Counted from the stretch's first letter, positions 1 to 6,696 are shown. The stretch is 8,225 bases of DNA from JAAYYM01 sp964483395 (GCA_964483395.1 CAZABT010000117.1:1-8225); one strand, 5' to 3'. Notes: generated by a model not told the origin, from the letters alone. Program-made: numbers and translations.

Positions 1-134
1 ATCAGGTAACTGATGCAGACATGGTATTACTTGCCAGAGATATTTCAAAACAGATTGAAGCAGAACTGGAATATCCCGGTCAGATCAAGGTAAGTGTTAT
101 CAGAGAGTCACGTGTAGTTGACTACGCGAAGTAA
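1..134 (+). CDS. rny: Ribonuclease Y, C-terminal fragment (cut by window edge)
   Basis: The third frame is open from the window edge to TAA at 132-134 and encodes about 43 residues. It ends in YPGQIKVSVIRESRVVDYAK, which matches the highly conserved RNase Y C-terminus (B. subtilis ends with a [20 protein letters not shown]-like tail). RNase Y is a membrane-anchored endoribonuclease that initiates mRNA decay in Firmicutes. Only the tail after the HD domain is visible, so catalytic residues cannot be checked. A hairpin terminator follows 46 nt downstream. The identification rests on recognising this tail and is firm for such a short fragment. Confidence 0.88.
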   Translation, partial: QVTDADMVLLARDISKQIEAELEYPGQIKVSVIRESRVVDYAK

Positions 135-179
135 TCGTAGATGACGAGAAATCACAATTACACAAATTTATAATGTACT

Positions 180-217
180 AAAAACCCCAGAAAACGTGAT
201 GTTTACTGGGGTTTTTC
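180..217. terminator. Bidirectional intrinsic terminator between rny and pdxR
   Basis: The arms AAAACCCCAG (181-190) and CTGGGGTTTT pair, and after one A-A mismatch AAAC/GTTT continues the stem around a GTGAT loop. A T-run follows on the plus strand (212-216) and five As precede the stem (180-184), which form a U-run on the minus strand. It can therefore end rny rightward and pdxR leftward. No other terminator is seen between the two convergent genes. Confidence 0.85.
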
Positions 218-294
218 TAATTCTCGAATTCTATGGATTCCTGCAAATTTCTATCTTATTGGCGCTAAGGGTGTCAAGCTTAACCCCAAAGCAC

Positions 295-1698
295 CTAGTT
301 AAAAATACATTGACATAAAAGAAAAATATTCTCTTCTATAGAGTCTTCTAAAAGAGAAGAATAATTAATAATAAAAATCGGCAAGTCATATTTGGGGACT
401 TTGTAATAGTATTCAGCTATACTGGAGACACGAAGTCCCTTTTGTGCTGCTTTTTTCACGATTTCAGAACCGGTTTTGTCTATATCAGCATGGAGAAGAA
501 AATGAAGTCCGGCATTGGCTTCCGTGATTTTGATACAATTTGCATAGGGAGAATTCTTAATACATTTCATCACCAAATCTCTGCGGCTGCGATAAAGATT
601 ACGCATACGATTCATATGTCTCTCAAAGTAGCCGTCATTGATAAAACGTGCAAGTGTATATTGTTCAAAATTTGAAACTGTGCAGGAATAAAAAGAAAGT
701 TGGTTTTTAAAACGTTCTAACAGTTTTTGCGGAAGAATCATATAGCTGATACGGATCGTAGAGGATAGACTCTTTGCAAAGGTGTTCATATAGATAACTT
801 TATCCATTACATCAATACTGAGAAGTGCCGGAATCGGTTTTCCATTAAGCCGAAATTCACTGTCATATTCATCTTCGATTATGAACCGTGAATCACTGGA
901 AGCTGCCCATCCTAATAGTTCATATCGACGGCTGACAGGCATGATGATACCGGTTGGAAAGTGATGAGTGGGAGTGATATGTACAATATCAGCATTGCTT
1001 TGTTCTAATGCTGACAGCTCAATGCCCATTTCGTCCATTGGAATATGCAGACAGGCTGCTCCATAGCTGGTATATACTTTGGAAATTTTCTGATAGCCGG
1101 GATCTTCAACAGCATAGTTCTGATTGGTGCCAAACAGTTGAATCAGTAAACTATAGAGGTATTCGGTTCCGGCCCCAACGATAATGCGTTCGGGTGATAC
1201 ATGAATATTTCGAAAGTTCTTCAAGTGATTTGCGATTCCCTGTCGAAGTTCTATGATACCGCTTCCGGGAGAGGGGGTCATTAATTCATCTTTTTGTGTT
1301 ATCATGATTTCTTTCATGAGCTTTGTCCAGACGGAAAACGGAAAATATTCAGAATTTGTCTGATTGTTGGTGAAGTCTGCAGCCCAGTTGAAGTCAGAAA
1401 GAACAGAAATCTGTTCTTCTTCGGATGATTTCAAAGCAGAAGGCGGTTCCAAACGTTCCATTTTGGCCACATAGAAGCCCTTTTTGGGCAGGGCATAAAG
1501 ATAGCCCTCTGCAACAAGCTGGGCATAAGCATTTTCTACGGTAATATTGCTGACACCCAGATGTTTTGCAAAGCTTCGCTTAGAAGGGAGTTTATCGTGG
1601 GCATGCAGCCTATCACTCATGATATCATCACGAATGCATTTATAGATATGTTCATAAAGGGTATCTGACCCTATATCTGTTAAATCATATGTAAGCAT
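295..1698 (-). CDS. pdxR: MocR-family transcriptional regulator PdxR (GntR HTH fused to aminotransferase-like domain)
   Basis: The protein has 467 aa, usual for MocR regulators. Residues ~10-80 form a GntR-type winged helix (LPSKRSFAKHLGVSNITVENAY, with the wing EGYLYALPKKGFYV). Residues ~110-467 form a fold-type I aminotransferase-like domain with TPTHHFPTG, EDEYDSEF and NTFAKSLSS. The Lys in FAKS (about residue 309) is the expected PLP Schiff-base lysine. I chose ATG 1698 because AAGGAGGT (1709-1716) lies 10 nt upstream; the longer reading from 1728 would run through this Shine-Dalgarno site. The gene is divergent from pdxS-pdxT. In Listeria, Corynebacterium and Streptococcus, regulators in this position sense PLP and control pdxST, so I infer the same role. 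It could be another MocR protein, but the position argues for PdxR. Confidence 0.85.
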   Translation of the reverse strand: MLTYDLTDIGSDTLYEHIYKCIRDDIMSDRLHAHDKLPSKRSFAKHLGVSNITVENAYAQLVAEGYLYALPKKGFYVAKMERLEPPSALKSSEEEQISVLSDFNWAADFTNNQTNSEYFPFSVWTKLMKEIMITQKDELMTPSPGSGIIELRQGIANHLKNFRNIHVSPERIIVGAGTEYLYSLLIQLFGTNQNYAVEDPGYQKISKVYTSYGAACLHIPMDEMGIELSALEQSNADIVHITPTHHFPTGIIMPVSRRYELLGWAASSDSRFIIEDEYDSEFRLNGKPIPALLSIDVMDKVIYMNTFAKSLSSTIRISYMILPQKLLERFKNQLSFYSCTVSNFEQYTLARFINDGYFERHMNRMRNLYRSRRDLVMKCIKNSPYANCIKITEANAGLHFLLHADIDKTGSEIVKKAAQKGLRVSSIAEYYYKVPKYDLPIFIINYSSLLEDSIEENIFLLCQCIFN

Positions 1699-1716
1699 AA
1701 GCACTGTGACCTCCTT

Positions 1717-1762
1717 CTGACCTTGCAAAAAATAATGAATCTGAATATTTAAATATGGTCAG
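1717..1762. promoter_or_regulatory. Candidate PdxR operator region in the pdxR-pdxS spacer
   Basis: CTGACC (1717-1722) and GGTCAG (1757-1762) form a 6-bp inverted pair with centres 40 bp apart. Between them lies the perfect 12-bp palindrome ATATTTAAATAT (1745-1756), which covers the position of the pdxS -35 box. MocR regulators bind bipartite sites at such divergent promoters. The repeats are seen directly; assignment to PdxR is inference. Confidence 0.4.
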
Positions 1763-1775
1763 CTTAAATTATAAT
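1747..1775 (+). promoter_or_regulatory. Probable pdxST promoter, good -10 and poor -35
   Basis: A perfect TATAAT (1770-1775) lies 52 bp before the pdxS start. The hexamer 17 bp upstream is ATTTAA, a poor -35. That is the pattern expected of an activator-dependent promoter and fits PdxR acting as activator of pdxST. Confidence 0.55.
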
Positions 1776-1796
1776 GGACTTCATAATAAAAAGCAA
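1768..1796 (-). promoter_or_regulatory. Probable pdxR promoter, overlapping the pdxST promoter
   Basis: On the minus strand TATAAT (1768-1773) is preceded at 17-bp spacing by TTGCTT (1791-1796). The -10 shares four bases with the plus-strand pdxS -10 (1770-1775), so polymerase should occupy only one of the two promoters at a time. The transcript would start near 1761, within the candidate operator, which allows autoregulation. Confidence 0.5.
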
Positions 1797-1827
1797 TCCT
1801 TAAATATTGCTGAAGAAGGAGGACAAA

Positions 1828-2703
1828 ATGAAGCAGGACAGGTATGAATTAAACAAGGAATTAGCTCAGATGTTAAAGGGTGGTGTCATAATGGATGTTA
1901 CGACACCGGAACAAGCACATATTGCAGAGGAAGCAGGGGCATGCGCAGTTATGGCGTTGGAAAGAATCCCGGCGGATATCCGAGCGGCCGGTGGTGTATC
2001 AAGAATGAGTGACCCGGGAATGATTAGAGAAATCCAGGATGCAGTCTCCATTCCTGTAATGGCAAAATGCAGGATTGGGCATTTTGCAGAAGCACAGATC
2101 CTGGAAGCTGTTGAAATTGATTATGTTGATGAAAGCGAAGTTCTTTCGCCTGCGGATGATATTTATCATATTAACAAGAGAGAGTTTAAGGTTCCGTTTG
2201 TGTGTGGAGCAAAGGATTTGGGAGAGGCATTAAGAAGAATCAATGAAGGTGCTGCCATGATTAGAACGAAGGGAGAGCCCGGAACAGGAGATATCGTGCA
2301 GGCAGTACGGCATATGCGCTTGATGAATCGTGAAATCGCGCGTGTTACTTCCATGCGTTCGGAGGAGTTATATCAAGAAGCAAAGGAATTACAGGTACCT
2401 TTTGAACTGGTGGAATATGTTCATGAGCATGGAAGACTTCCTGTAGTGAATTTTGCAGCAGGAGGGATTGCCACACCGGCAGATGCAGCACTGATGATGC
2501 AGCTTGGTGCAGAGGGCGTCTTTGTTGGTTCTGGAATCTTTAAATCCGGTGATCCTGTAAAACGTGCCAATGCGATTGTAACAGCAGTCACGAACTATCA
2601 GGATACAAAGATGCTTGCAAAATTATCAGAAAATCTGGGGGAAGCAATGGTTGGCGTGAATGAACAGGAAATAGAACTACTGATGGCAGAAAGAGGTAAA
2701 TAG
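1828..2703 (+). CDS. pdxS: Pyridoxal 5'-phosphate synthase, synthase subunit PdxS
   Basis: PdxS condenses ribose 5-phosphate, glyceraldehyde 3-phosphate and ammonia (from PdxT) to PLP; in the family 12 copies form a cytosolic double-hexamer core. The 291-aa product is full length. Visible landmarks are KGGVIMDV with Asp23, VMALERIPADIRAAGGV, the first Schiff-base lysine Lys80 in MAKCRIGH, the second lysine Lys148 in RTKGEPGTG, and the (beta/alpha)8 phosphate-binding segments NFAAGGIATPADAA and FVGSGIFKS. The start at ATG 1828 has AAGGAGG (1816-1822) 5 nt upstream; a TTG at 1807 in frame precedes that site and is unlikely. pdxT follows after one base, indicating co-transcription and probable translational coupling. 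Identification is near certain. Confidence 0.97.
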   Translation: MKQDRYELNKELAQMLKGGVIMDVTTPEQAHIAEEAGACAVMALERIPADIRAAGGVSRMSDPGMIREIQDAVSIPVMAKCRIGHFAEAQILEAVEIDYVDESEVLSPADDIYHINKREFKVPFVCGAKDLGEALRRINEGAAMIRTKGEPGTGDIVQAVRHMRLMNREIARVTSMRSEELYQEAKELQVPFELVEYVHEHGRLPVVNFAAGGIATPADAALMMQLGAEGVFVGSGIFKSGDPVKRANAIVTAVTNYQDTKMLAKLSENLGEAMVGVNEQEIELLMAERGK

Positions 2704-2704
2704 A

Positions 2705-3265
2705 ATGAAGGTCGGTGTACTGGCGGTGCAGGGAGCCTTCGCAGAACACATTTCTGTTTTAAAGAGGCTGGGAATCAAAGGGATAGAACTGCGTCAAAAA
2801 TCAGATACATTACAGGCATATGATGCAATTGTTCTTCCGGGTGGTGAAAGCACTGTTCAAGGGAGACTGCTTCGACAGCTAGACATGTTTGATACCATGA
2901 AACAGCAGATAGCATCCGGAATGCCAGTGCTTGCAACTTGTGCGGGTCTGATTTTACTGGCGGAAAATATAGAGAATGATACGCATACTTATTTTCAGAC
3001 TTTACCTGTCAGTGTGAAACGAAATGCTTATGGAAGACAGTTGGGGAGCTTTCATACAACAGAATCCTTCGATACGCTTGGAGAAGTTCCCATGACATTT
3101 ATTCGTGCACCTTATATTACTGAGGTACAGGATACAGTGCAGGTTTTGGCGAAAGTGAATGGCAAGCTCGTAGCAGTACGGTATCGGAATCAGCTTGCCA
3201 TGTCATTTCATCCTGAATTGGATTTGAATACTGAAATTTATGAGAATTTTCTGTTGCACTGTTGA
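2705..3265 (+). CDS. pdxT: Pyridoxal 5'-phosphate synthase, glutaminase subunit PdxT
   Basis: PdxT is a class I glutamine amidotransferase that hydrolyses glutamine and channels ammonia to PdxS. The 186-aa product has the usual length and start (MKVGVLAVQGAFAEH). It shows the oxyanion/substrate loop LPGGESTVQGRLL (~44-56), the nucleophile Cys79 in LATCAGLILL, and the partner residues His169 and Glu171 in MSFHPEL, so the catalytic triad is intact. ATG 2705 lies one base after the pdxS stop. The pdxS 3' end supplies a weak AGAGG-like site, which suggests coupling. A short intrinsic terminator begins two bases after the stop. Function is firm from motifs and context. Confidence 0.96.
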   Translation: MKVGVLAVQGAFAEHISVLKRLGIKGIELRQKSDTLQAYDAIVLPGGESTVQGRLLRQLDMFDTMKQQIASGMPVLATCAGLILLAENIENDTHTYFQTLPVSVKRNAYGRQLGSFHTTESFDTLGEVPMTFIRAPYITEVQDTVQVLAKVNGKLVAVRYRNQLAMSFHPELDLNTEIYENFLLHC

Positions 3266-3266
3266 T

Positions 3267-3290
3267 GTGCTGTCAATAGACGCACTTTTT
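3267..3290 (+). terminator. Intrinsic terminator of pdxST
   Basis: GTGC (3267-3270), a bulged T, then GTC, loop AATA, GAC and GCAC (3282-3285) form a compact hairpin followed by five Ts (3286-3290). It starts immediately after the pdxT stop. The opposite strand has no T-run after the hairpin, so it does not serve the convergent transporter gene. Confidence 0.75.
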
Positions 3291-3292
3291 CA

Positions 3293-4387
3293 TTACCAAT
3301 AGGTAAATATGAAACCTGCCAGTGGCGACAGTACAACCATAATGATGGAAAAACAGAAGGACTCAACTGAAGTGAGCGTTGCGCGCTGCTCCGAGGGAAA
3401 CATATTCTGTAAAAGAGCATTGGTACGCACCTGTAAAGCATCATCGCCGACTGCCGCAATAAAACCGCCCAATGTTACTATGCAGTAGATGGGCGAGTGT
3501 TCAGCCAGTAATCCGGTCAGTACAAGCAAGGTCGATATGGCAAAGATACATTTATAACTGATTTTCGGGAACTTTAGAATGAGTCTTGAACCAACAATTC
3601 CACCCATTTCCATAAACAGCAGTGCTAAGCCGAGCCACCATTCAGATACCCCTTTTTCAGGAAGCTTTGCCTGCAGGAAAAACAACAGCAGAATATCAAC
3701 GGCACCTACAAAAGAGTTGCAAAGCATTAACCCAATGGCTTTACGCACTTCCTTCAAAAAAGCAAAGCTTTCTTTAAAGCATGCAATCAGCCTGCTTCCT
3801 ACTTTGCGTTTCACAGCGTTTGATTGATTCGCTGCATAAAGCTCTTGCAGGGAAAACAGAATTATAATTTGTATTGTACTTGTAATCAAATTTGTTCCAT
3901 AGCAAATTCTATGCCCGATTGTAAGAGCGAAACCGGCGCAAAGAGTTGAAATACCGCCACAAAGACGATAAATAACCAACTGGTTCGACTCGTACCTTTC
4001 AAATCTGTTTTCCATCTTTGCAAGTTTGAGAGAATCATAGGCCAGAGCATCCCCCGAACCTGATGAAAAGTTGTAATTTAAAGCCATAAATGCAATAGAC
4101 AGACATACCATAAAAAGATTATTTGAAAAAATCATTATGATATTGCCTATTATCCGCATAATAGTGCTGACAATCAGCATTTTCTTCCTGCCGAAAACGT
4201 CCGCAAAAACACCTGATGGAATCTCAAAAATAAGACTTGTAATGTGAAATACGGTTTCAGCAATTCCGATTTCCACCAAGCTGTAGCCTCTTGACGCCAA
4301 AATTGCGATCCAGACACCGGTCAGTGAAAGATTGTCCAGTACGGATGAGGTATATAATTTTGATAATTGTTTTTTAATTTTAAACAT
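3293..4387 (-). CDS. Major facilitator superfamily efflux-type transporter, apparently lacking its last helix
   Basis: The 364-aa protein is strongly hydrophobic. I count about 11 membrane spans: ~14-33, 40-62, 70-88, 91-108, 137-157, 162-182, 216-238, 250-270, 278-296, 299-318 and 340-362. MFS motif A is present as GVFADVFGRKKM (59-70) between TM2 and TM3, and a central loop (~183-215) separates the two halves. The protein stops right after LSPLAGFIFTYW, inside or just after TM11, so TM12 and roughly 30-40 residues expected of a 12-TM MFS protein are missing. ATG 4387 has AAGGAGA (4394-4400) 6 nt upstream. The substrate is unknown; it resembles drug/H+ antiporters, and the attenuator-like leader would fit an antibiotic-inducible pump, but that is inference. 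The stop lies 27 bp from the pdxT stop in convergent orientation. Confidence 0.82.
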   Translation of the reverse strand: MFKIKKQLSKLYTSSVLDNLSLTGVWIAILASRGYSLVEIGIAETVFHITSLIFEIPSGVFADVFGRKKMLIVSTIMRIIGNIIMIFSNNLFMVCLSIAFMALNYNFSSGSGDALAYDSLKLAKMENRFERYESNQLVIYRLCGGISTLCAGFALTIGHRICYGTNLITSTIQIIILFSLQELYAANQSNAVKRKVGSRLIACFKESFAFLKEVRKAIGLMLCNSFVGAVDILLLFFLQAKLPEKGVSEWWLGLALLFMEMGGIVGSRLILKFPKISYKCIFAISTLLVLTGLLAEHSPIYCIVTLGGFIAAVGDDALQVRTNALLQNMFPSEQRATLTSVESFCFSIIMVVLSPLAGFIFTYW

Positions 4388-4476
4388 AAAAAATCTCCTT
4401 AACTGAATTTGTTAGAATAATCGTTAAGAAGATAATGCACAATTCTGTTTGATTTGCAGAAACACTTCAACCGTGG

Positions 4477-4587
4477 TTAAATCGGATTATGTTTATGACA
4501 ACTCAACTTAAAAAAGAGCACACTATCCCCGTAAAAGGGATAAATTGAACCTTTTTGCAGTTGTATAGTTGTCGTTTTCCACAGCAT
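4477..4587 (-). CDS. Candidate 36-aa leader peptide of the MFS transporter mRNA
   Basis: A minus-strand ORF starts at ATG 4587 and ends with TAA at 4477-4479. It lies inside the predicted transporter 5' leader. An AGAGG site (4596-4600) sits 8 nt before the ATG. The peptide begins MLWKTTTIQLQKG and ends CHKHNPI. It spans the whole palindrome at 4497-4573, so translating ribosomes would melt or reshape that structure. This is the layout of leader peptides before inducible resistance genes. No homolog is recognised and the ORF could be fortuitous. Confidence 0.4.
   Translation of the reverse strand: MLWKTTTIQLQKGSIYPFYGDSVLFFKLSCHKHNPI
4497..4573 (-). promoter_or_regulatory. Attenuator-like structured leader upstream of the MFS gene
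   Basis: GACAACT (4497-4503) pairs with AGTTGTC (4567-4573), CAACT (4504-4508) with AGTTG (4559-4563), and AAAAAG (4511-4516) with CTTTTT (4551-4556): 18 bp with one small bulge and one 2x2 internal loop. Inside is a second hairpin, TATCCC (4524-4529) with GGGATA (4537-4542). In the minus-strand RNA, AAAAGG can instead pair with CCUUUU, competing with the inner hairpin, and six Us follow eight bases after the inner hairpin. Mutually exclusive folds plus a U-run suggest transcription attenuation. The palindrome is seen directly; the mechanism is inference. Confidence 0.5.
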
Positions 4588-4611
4588 ATGATGAACCTCT
4601 AATCTACTATT

Positions 4612-4640
4612 TGTATAAATCTACACGCTTATTATGTCAC
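4612..4640 (-). promoter_or_regulatory. Probable promoter of the MFS transporter leader transcript
   Basis: On the minus strand GTGACA (4635-4640, five of six matches to TTGACA) and TATACA (4612-4617) are separated by 17 bp. Transcription would begin near 4605, giving a leader of about 220 nt that includes the candidate leader peptide and palindrome. A weaker alternative close to the gene is TTGTGC-17-TATTCT around 4413-4441. Confidence 0.5.
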
Positions 4641-4700
4641 ATTTCACATAAAAATTCAAGAAATATAGCAATCAATTTATCGTCTGAAAAAAAGATTGTA

Positions 4701-4729
4701 TTGGATGTACTTGATTAATCGGATATAAT
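4701..4729 (+). promoter_or_regulatory. Sigma-A-type promoter of the DUF5131-GGDEF operon
   Basis: TTGGAT (4701-4706, four of six) and a perfect TATAAT (4724-4729) are separated by 17 bp. The -10 lies 52 bp before the DUF5131 start codon and is the best promoter match in this spacer. Confidence 0.65.
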
Positions 4730-4781
4730 GGTTGTAAAGTAACTAGTATAAAACTTTTAGATGATTCAAGGGAGGGGCTCT

Positions 4782-5504
4782 ATGAACTGGGAACCATGGA
4801 CAGGGTGTTATCCAATCAGTGATGGCTGTGCCAATTGTTATTTTTACGGACCACGCGCAAAGCGTTATGGTCAAAATACTCCACAGAAAACGGATAAGTT
4901 TGATTGGCCTATTAGAAAAAATGCCAAGGGTGAATATAATATTAAAGGCAACAAGATTCTTGCGACCTGCTTTGCAACTGATTTTTTTCTGCCGGAAGCA
5001 GACGAGTGGCGTAAGGATGTTTGGGCCATGATAAAAGAAAGAACCGATATAGATTTTCTGATTATTACCAAAAGAATAGACCGATTTATGGAGTCGCTTC
5101 CATCTGATTGGGGTGACGGTTATGACAATATTAATATTGGCTGTACAGTTGAAAATCAGGAAAAGGCCGATTACCGGCTTCCGCTTTTTTTATCCTTTCC
5201 GATGAAGCACCGTTTCATAGCCTGTGCTCCCCTTTTGGAAGCAATTGACTTGACCCCCTATCTGCATGGCGTACAGCATGTTACTGTTGGCGGAGAAACA
5301 GGCAGGGATGCTCGTGTCTGTGATTATAACTGGGTGCTGGATATCCGGGAACAATGTGTCAAGGCAGGTGTAACATTTTGGTTCAAAGATACCGGTTCTT
5401 ATTTTAAGCGTGATGGTGTAGTGGAGAAAATCAATCCATTTAAACAGACCACCATTGCAAAAGAATTAGACATCAGCATATTGAACGGGAAAAGACTGTT
5501 CTAA
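4782..5504 (+). CDS. DUF5131 / phage Gp37-Gp68 family protein with three-cysteine motif
   Basis: The 240-aa product starts MNWEPWTGCYPISDGCANCY, the signature N-terminus of the Gp37_Gp68 family (PF07505, DUF5131). Cys9, Cys16 and Cys19 form a C-x6-C-x2-C set that suggests an Fe-S cluster like that of radical SAM enzymes; this is a family-level inference, not proven. Other family hallmarks are FFLPEADEWR, DFLIITKR, NINIGCTVENQEKADYRLP and the C-terminal VGGETGRDARVCDYNWV...VTFWFKDTG. ATG 4782 is preceded at 6 nt by GGAGG (4771-4775); the in-frame ATG 4761 lies upstream of that site and is unlikely. No three-Cys-motif partner (TcmP) gene is visible nearby. Instead a GGDEF gene follows 45 nt later with no terminator between them. 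The biochemical role is unknown. Confidence 0.85.
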   Translation: MNWEPWTGCYPISDGCANCYFYGPRAKRYGQNTPQKTDKFDWPIRKNAKGEYNIKGNKILATCFATDFFLPEADEWRKDVWAMIKERTDIDFLIITKRIDRFMESLPSDWGDGYDNINIGCTVENQEKADYRLPLFLSFPMKHRFIACAPLLEAIDLTPYLHGVQHVTVGGETGRDARVCDYNWVLDIREQCVKAGVTFWFKDTGSYFKRDGVVEKINPFKQTTIAKELDISILNGKRLF

Positions 5505-5549
5505 TACTGCTGGTTTATGAAAGCAAGAAAGCCAGGAGGACTGAAAAGA

Positions 5550-6629
5550 ATGACATTTATTAAAAACCTGTTTGCGAGTGCTTCGGATCGAAGAATAGTC
5601 GATGCGATTAATATCCGAAATCTCCGCAATATTTTTATTTTTTCTGCCATAGCATGTCTCTTTGATGCGGTGACCTTAGCACTGTTTAGCGTTGTAAGAT
5701 TGAATGATCCGAATTTCAGGCATACTTTTCAAAATGTTGCCTATTGTGTGGTTGCCTGTGCACTCGTAATCTTCTTGTCGAAGGCGATGATACGAAAGTA
5801 TGAGAAAGAAGGAAACATTTCAAATACTTTGGCCAACGCCTTGGCATCCTTCTTCTATGCGCTCATGTCGGCCTGGGGCATTATGGTGGATACCGCCCAT
5901 TACAGTGCCGGGGAGCAGATGCTTACATTTTATATTGTACAGTTTTGCTTTTTGTGTTTTGTTGTCATGCACCGGAAGCTGGGCAGTGTCCTGATTGTGT
6001 TGTCCTTTTCATCTTTGTACCTATGTGTTTATTTCATAGATGGAGCGGTTAGGATGCAGCCTCAAAACTATATCTGTTTTATGATTATTGCGGTTGCGGG
6101 CAATCTGATACAGAATACAACACTGCAAAAATCCGAAAAAGCCAAGCTTGATATTCTCGAACTGAACCAGCTTCTCCAACAGGAGGCGGCGGTGGATGAA
6201 CTGACACAGCTCAAAAATCGGAAAGCGTTACATGACGACTTCGAAAAGTATATTGGAAAATCTGTCTATGTCATTATGTCAGATGTAGATGATTTTAAGA
6301 GCTATAATGATACCTACGGCCATGTCGTGGGCGACAATGTGCTGCGTCTTGTTGCAGACACGATCAAGACAGCATTTTGTGGTGATGCTTATCGGTACGG
6401 CGGCGATGAGTTTCTGATTATCCTGACCGATTATTCAGATGCAGATTTTAACCGAACAATTGAAGAATGGAAGAAAGCCATTCTTTCCATTCAGATTGCA
6501 AAGGATGTGCCCATTATAACCTGCAGCTATGGCTGTGAACGATGTGTGATAGAGAATGCGGATGACCTGAGAACCGCAATTAAGCATGCCGATGACAGGC
6601 TCTATAAGGCGAAAAAGATGCGGGGATAA
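5550..6629 (+). CDS. Membrane-bound diguanylate cyclase (six TM segments plus GGDEF domain)
   Basis: The protein has 359 aa. Six hydrophobic segments lie at about residues 28-49, 61-80, 94-114, 125-140, 144-164 and 173-189, forming a membrane sensor-like module that I cannot assign to a named family. A short helical linker (~195-212) leads to a GGDEF domain (~215-359) with DELTQLKNRKAL, MSDVDDFKSYNDTYGHVVGD and the intact active site YGGDEF (284-288 for GGDEF). This should make cyclic di-GMP from two GTP at the inner membrane face. The inhibitory I-site RxxD is absent: the aligned residues read AFCG, so product feedback is probably lost. ATG 5550 has AGGAGGA (5534-5540) 9 nt upstream; an in-frame ATG at 5517 precedes that site. 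It is likely co-transcribed with DUF5131. Confidence 0.92.
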   Translation: MTFIKNLFASASDRRIVDAINIRNLRNIFIFSAIACLFDAVTLALFSVVRLNDPNFRHTFQNVAYCVVACALVIFLSKAMIRKYEKEGNISNTLANALASFFYALMSAWGIMVDTAHYSAGEQMLTFYIVQFCFLCFVVMHRKLGSVLIVLSFSSLYLCVYFIDGAVRMQPQNYICFMIIAVAGNLIQNTTLQKSEKAKLDILELNQLLQQEAAVDELTQLKNRKALHDDFEKYIGKSVYVIMSDVDDFKSYNDTYGHVVGDNVLRLVADTIKTAFCGDAYRYGGDEFLIILTDYSDADFNRTIEEWKKAILSIQIAKDVPIITCSYGCERCVIENADDLRTAIKHADDRLYKAKKMRG

Positions 6630-6649
6630 ATCATTTTTGTGCAAGAATT

Positions 6650-6672
6650 ACAAGCTGTCTGCTGTTTTTTTT
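6650..6672 (+). terminator. Weak intrinsic terminator after the GGDEF gene
   Basis: ACA-a-GC (6650-6655) can pair with GCTGT (6661-6665) around loop TGTCT, followed by a run of eight Ts (6665-6672). The stem is only five pairs with one bulge, so termination may be partial. Confidence 0.4.
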
Positions 6673-6696
6673 CTGATTCAGAAAAGTATGAAGGAG

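Noticed and set aside
265..294. Dedicated pdxR terminator around AAGCTT and GGGT/ACCC
   Set aside because: Only four base pairs and no U-run on the minus strand; the bidirectional hairpin at 180-217 is far better.
442..675. Plus-strand frame opposite pdxR
   Set aside because: No ribosome binding site or recognisable domain, and it lies antisense to a well-supported PdxR aminotransferase-like domain.
3579..3827. Plus-strand frame opposite the MFS gene
   Set aside because: No Shine-Dalgarno or domain; the minus-strand frame shows MFS motif A and regular membrane helices.
4497..4573. The palindrome as a miniature inverted-repeat transposable element
   Set aside because: The arms look like terminal inverted repeats, but no target-site duplication flanks them, and the position inside a predicted 5' leader fits attenuation better.
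5505..5549. Separate promoter or terminator between DUF5131 and GGDEF genes
   Set aside because: The 45-bp gap holds only the GGDEF ribosome binding site; no hairpin with T-run and no -35/-10 pair is seen.
6465..6492. Hairpin GAATGGAA/TTCCATTC inside the GGDEF gene
   Set aside because: It lies within conserved coding sequence, has no T-run and no sign of an internal promoter; most likely chance.
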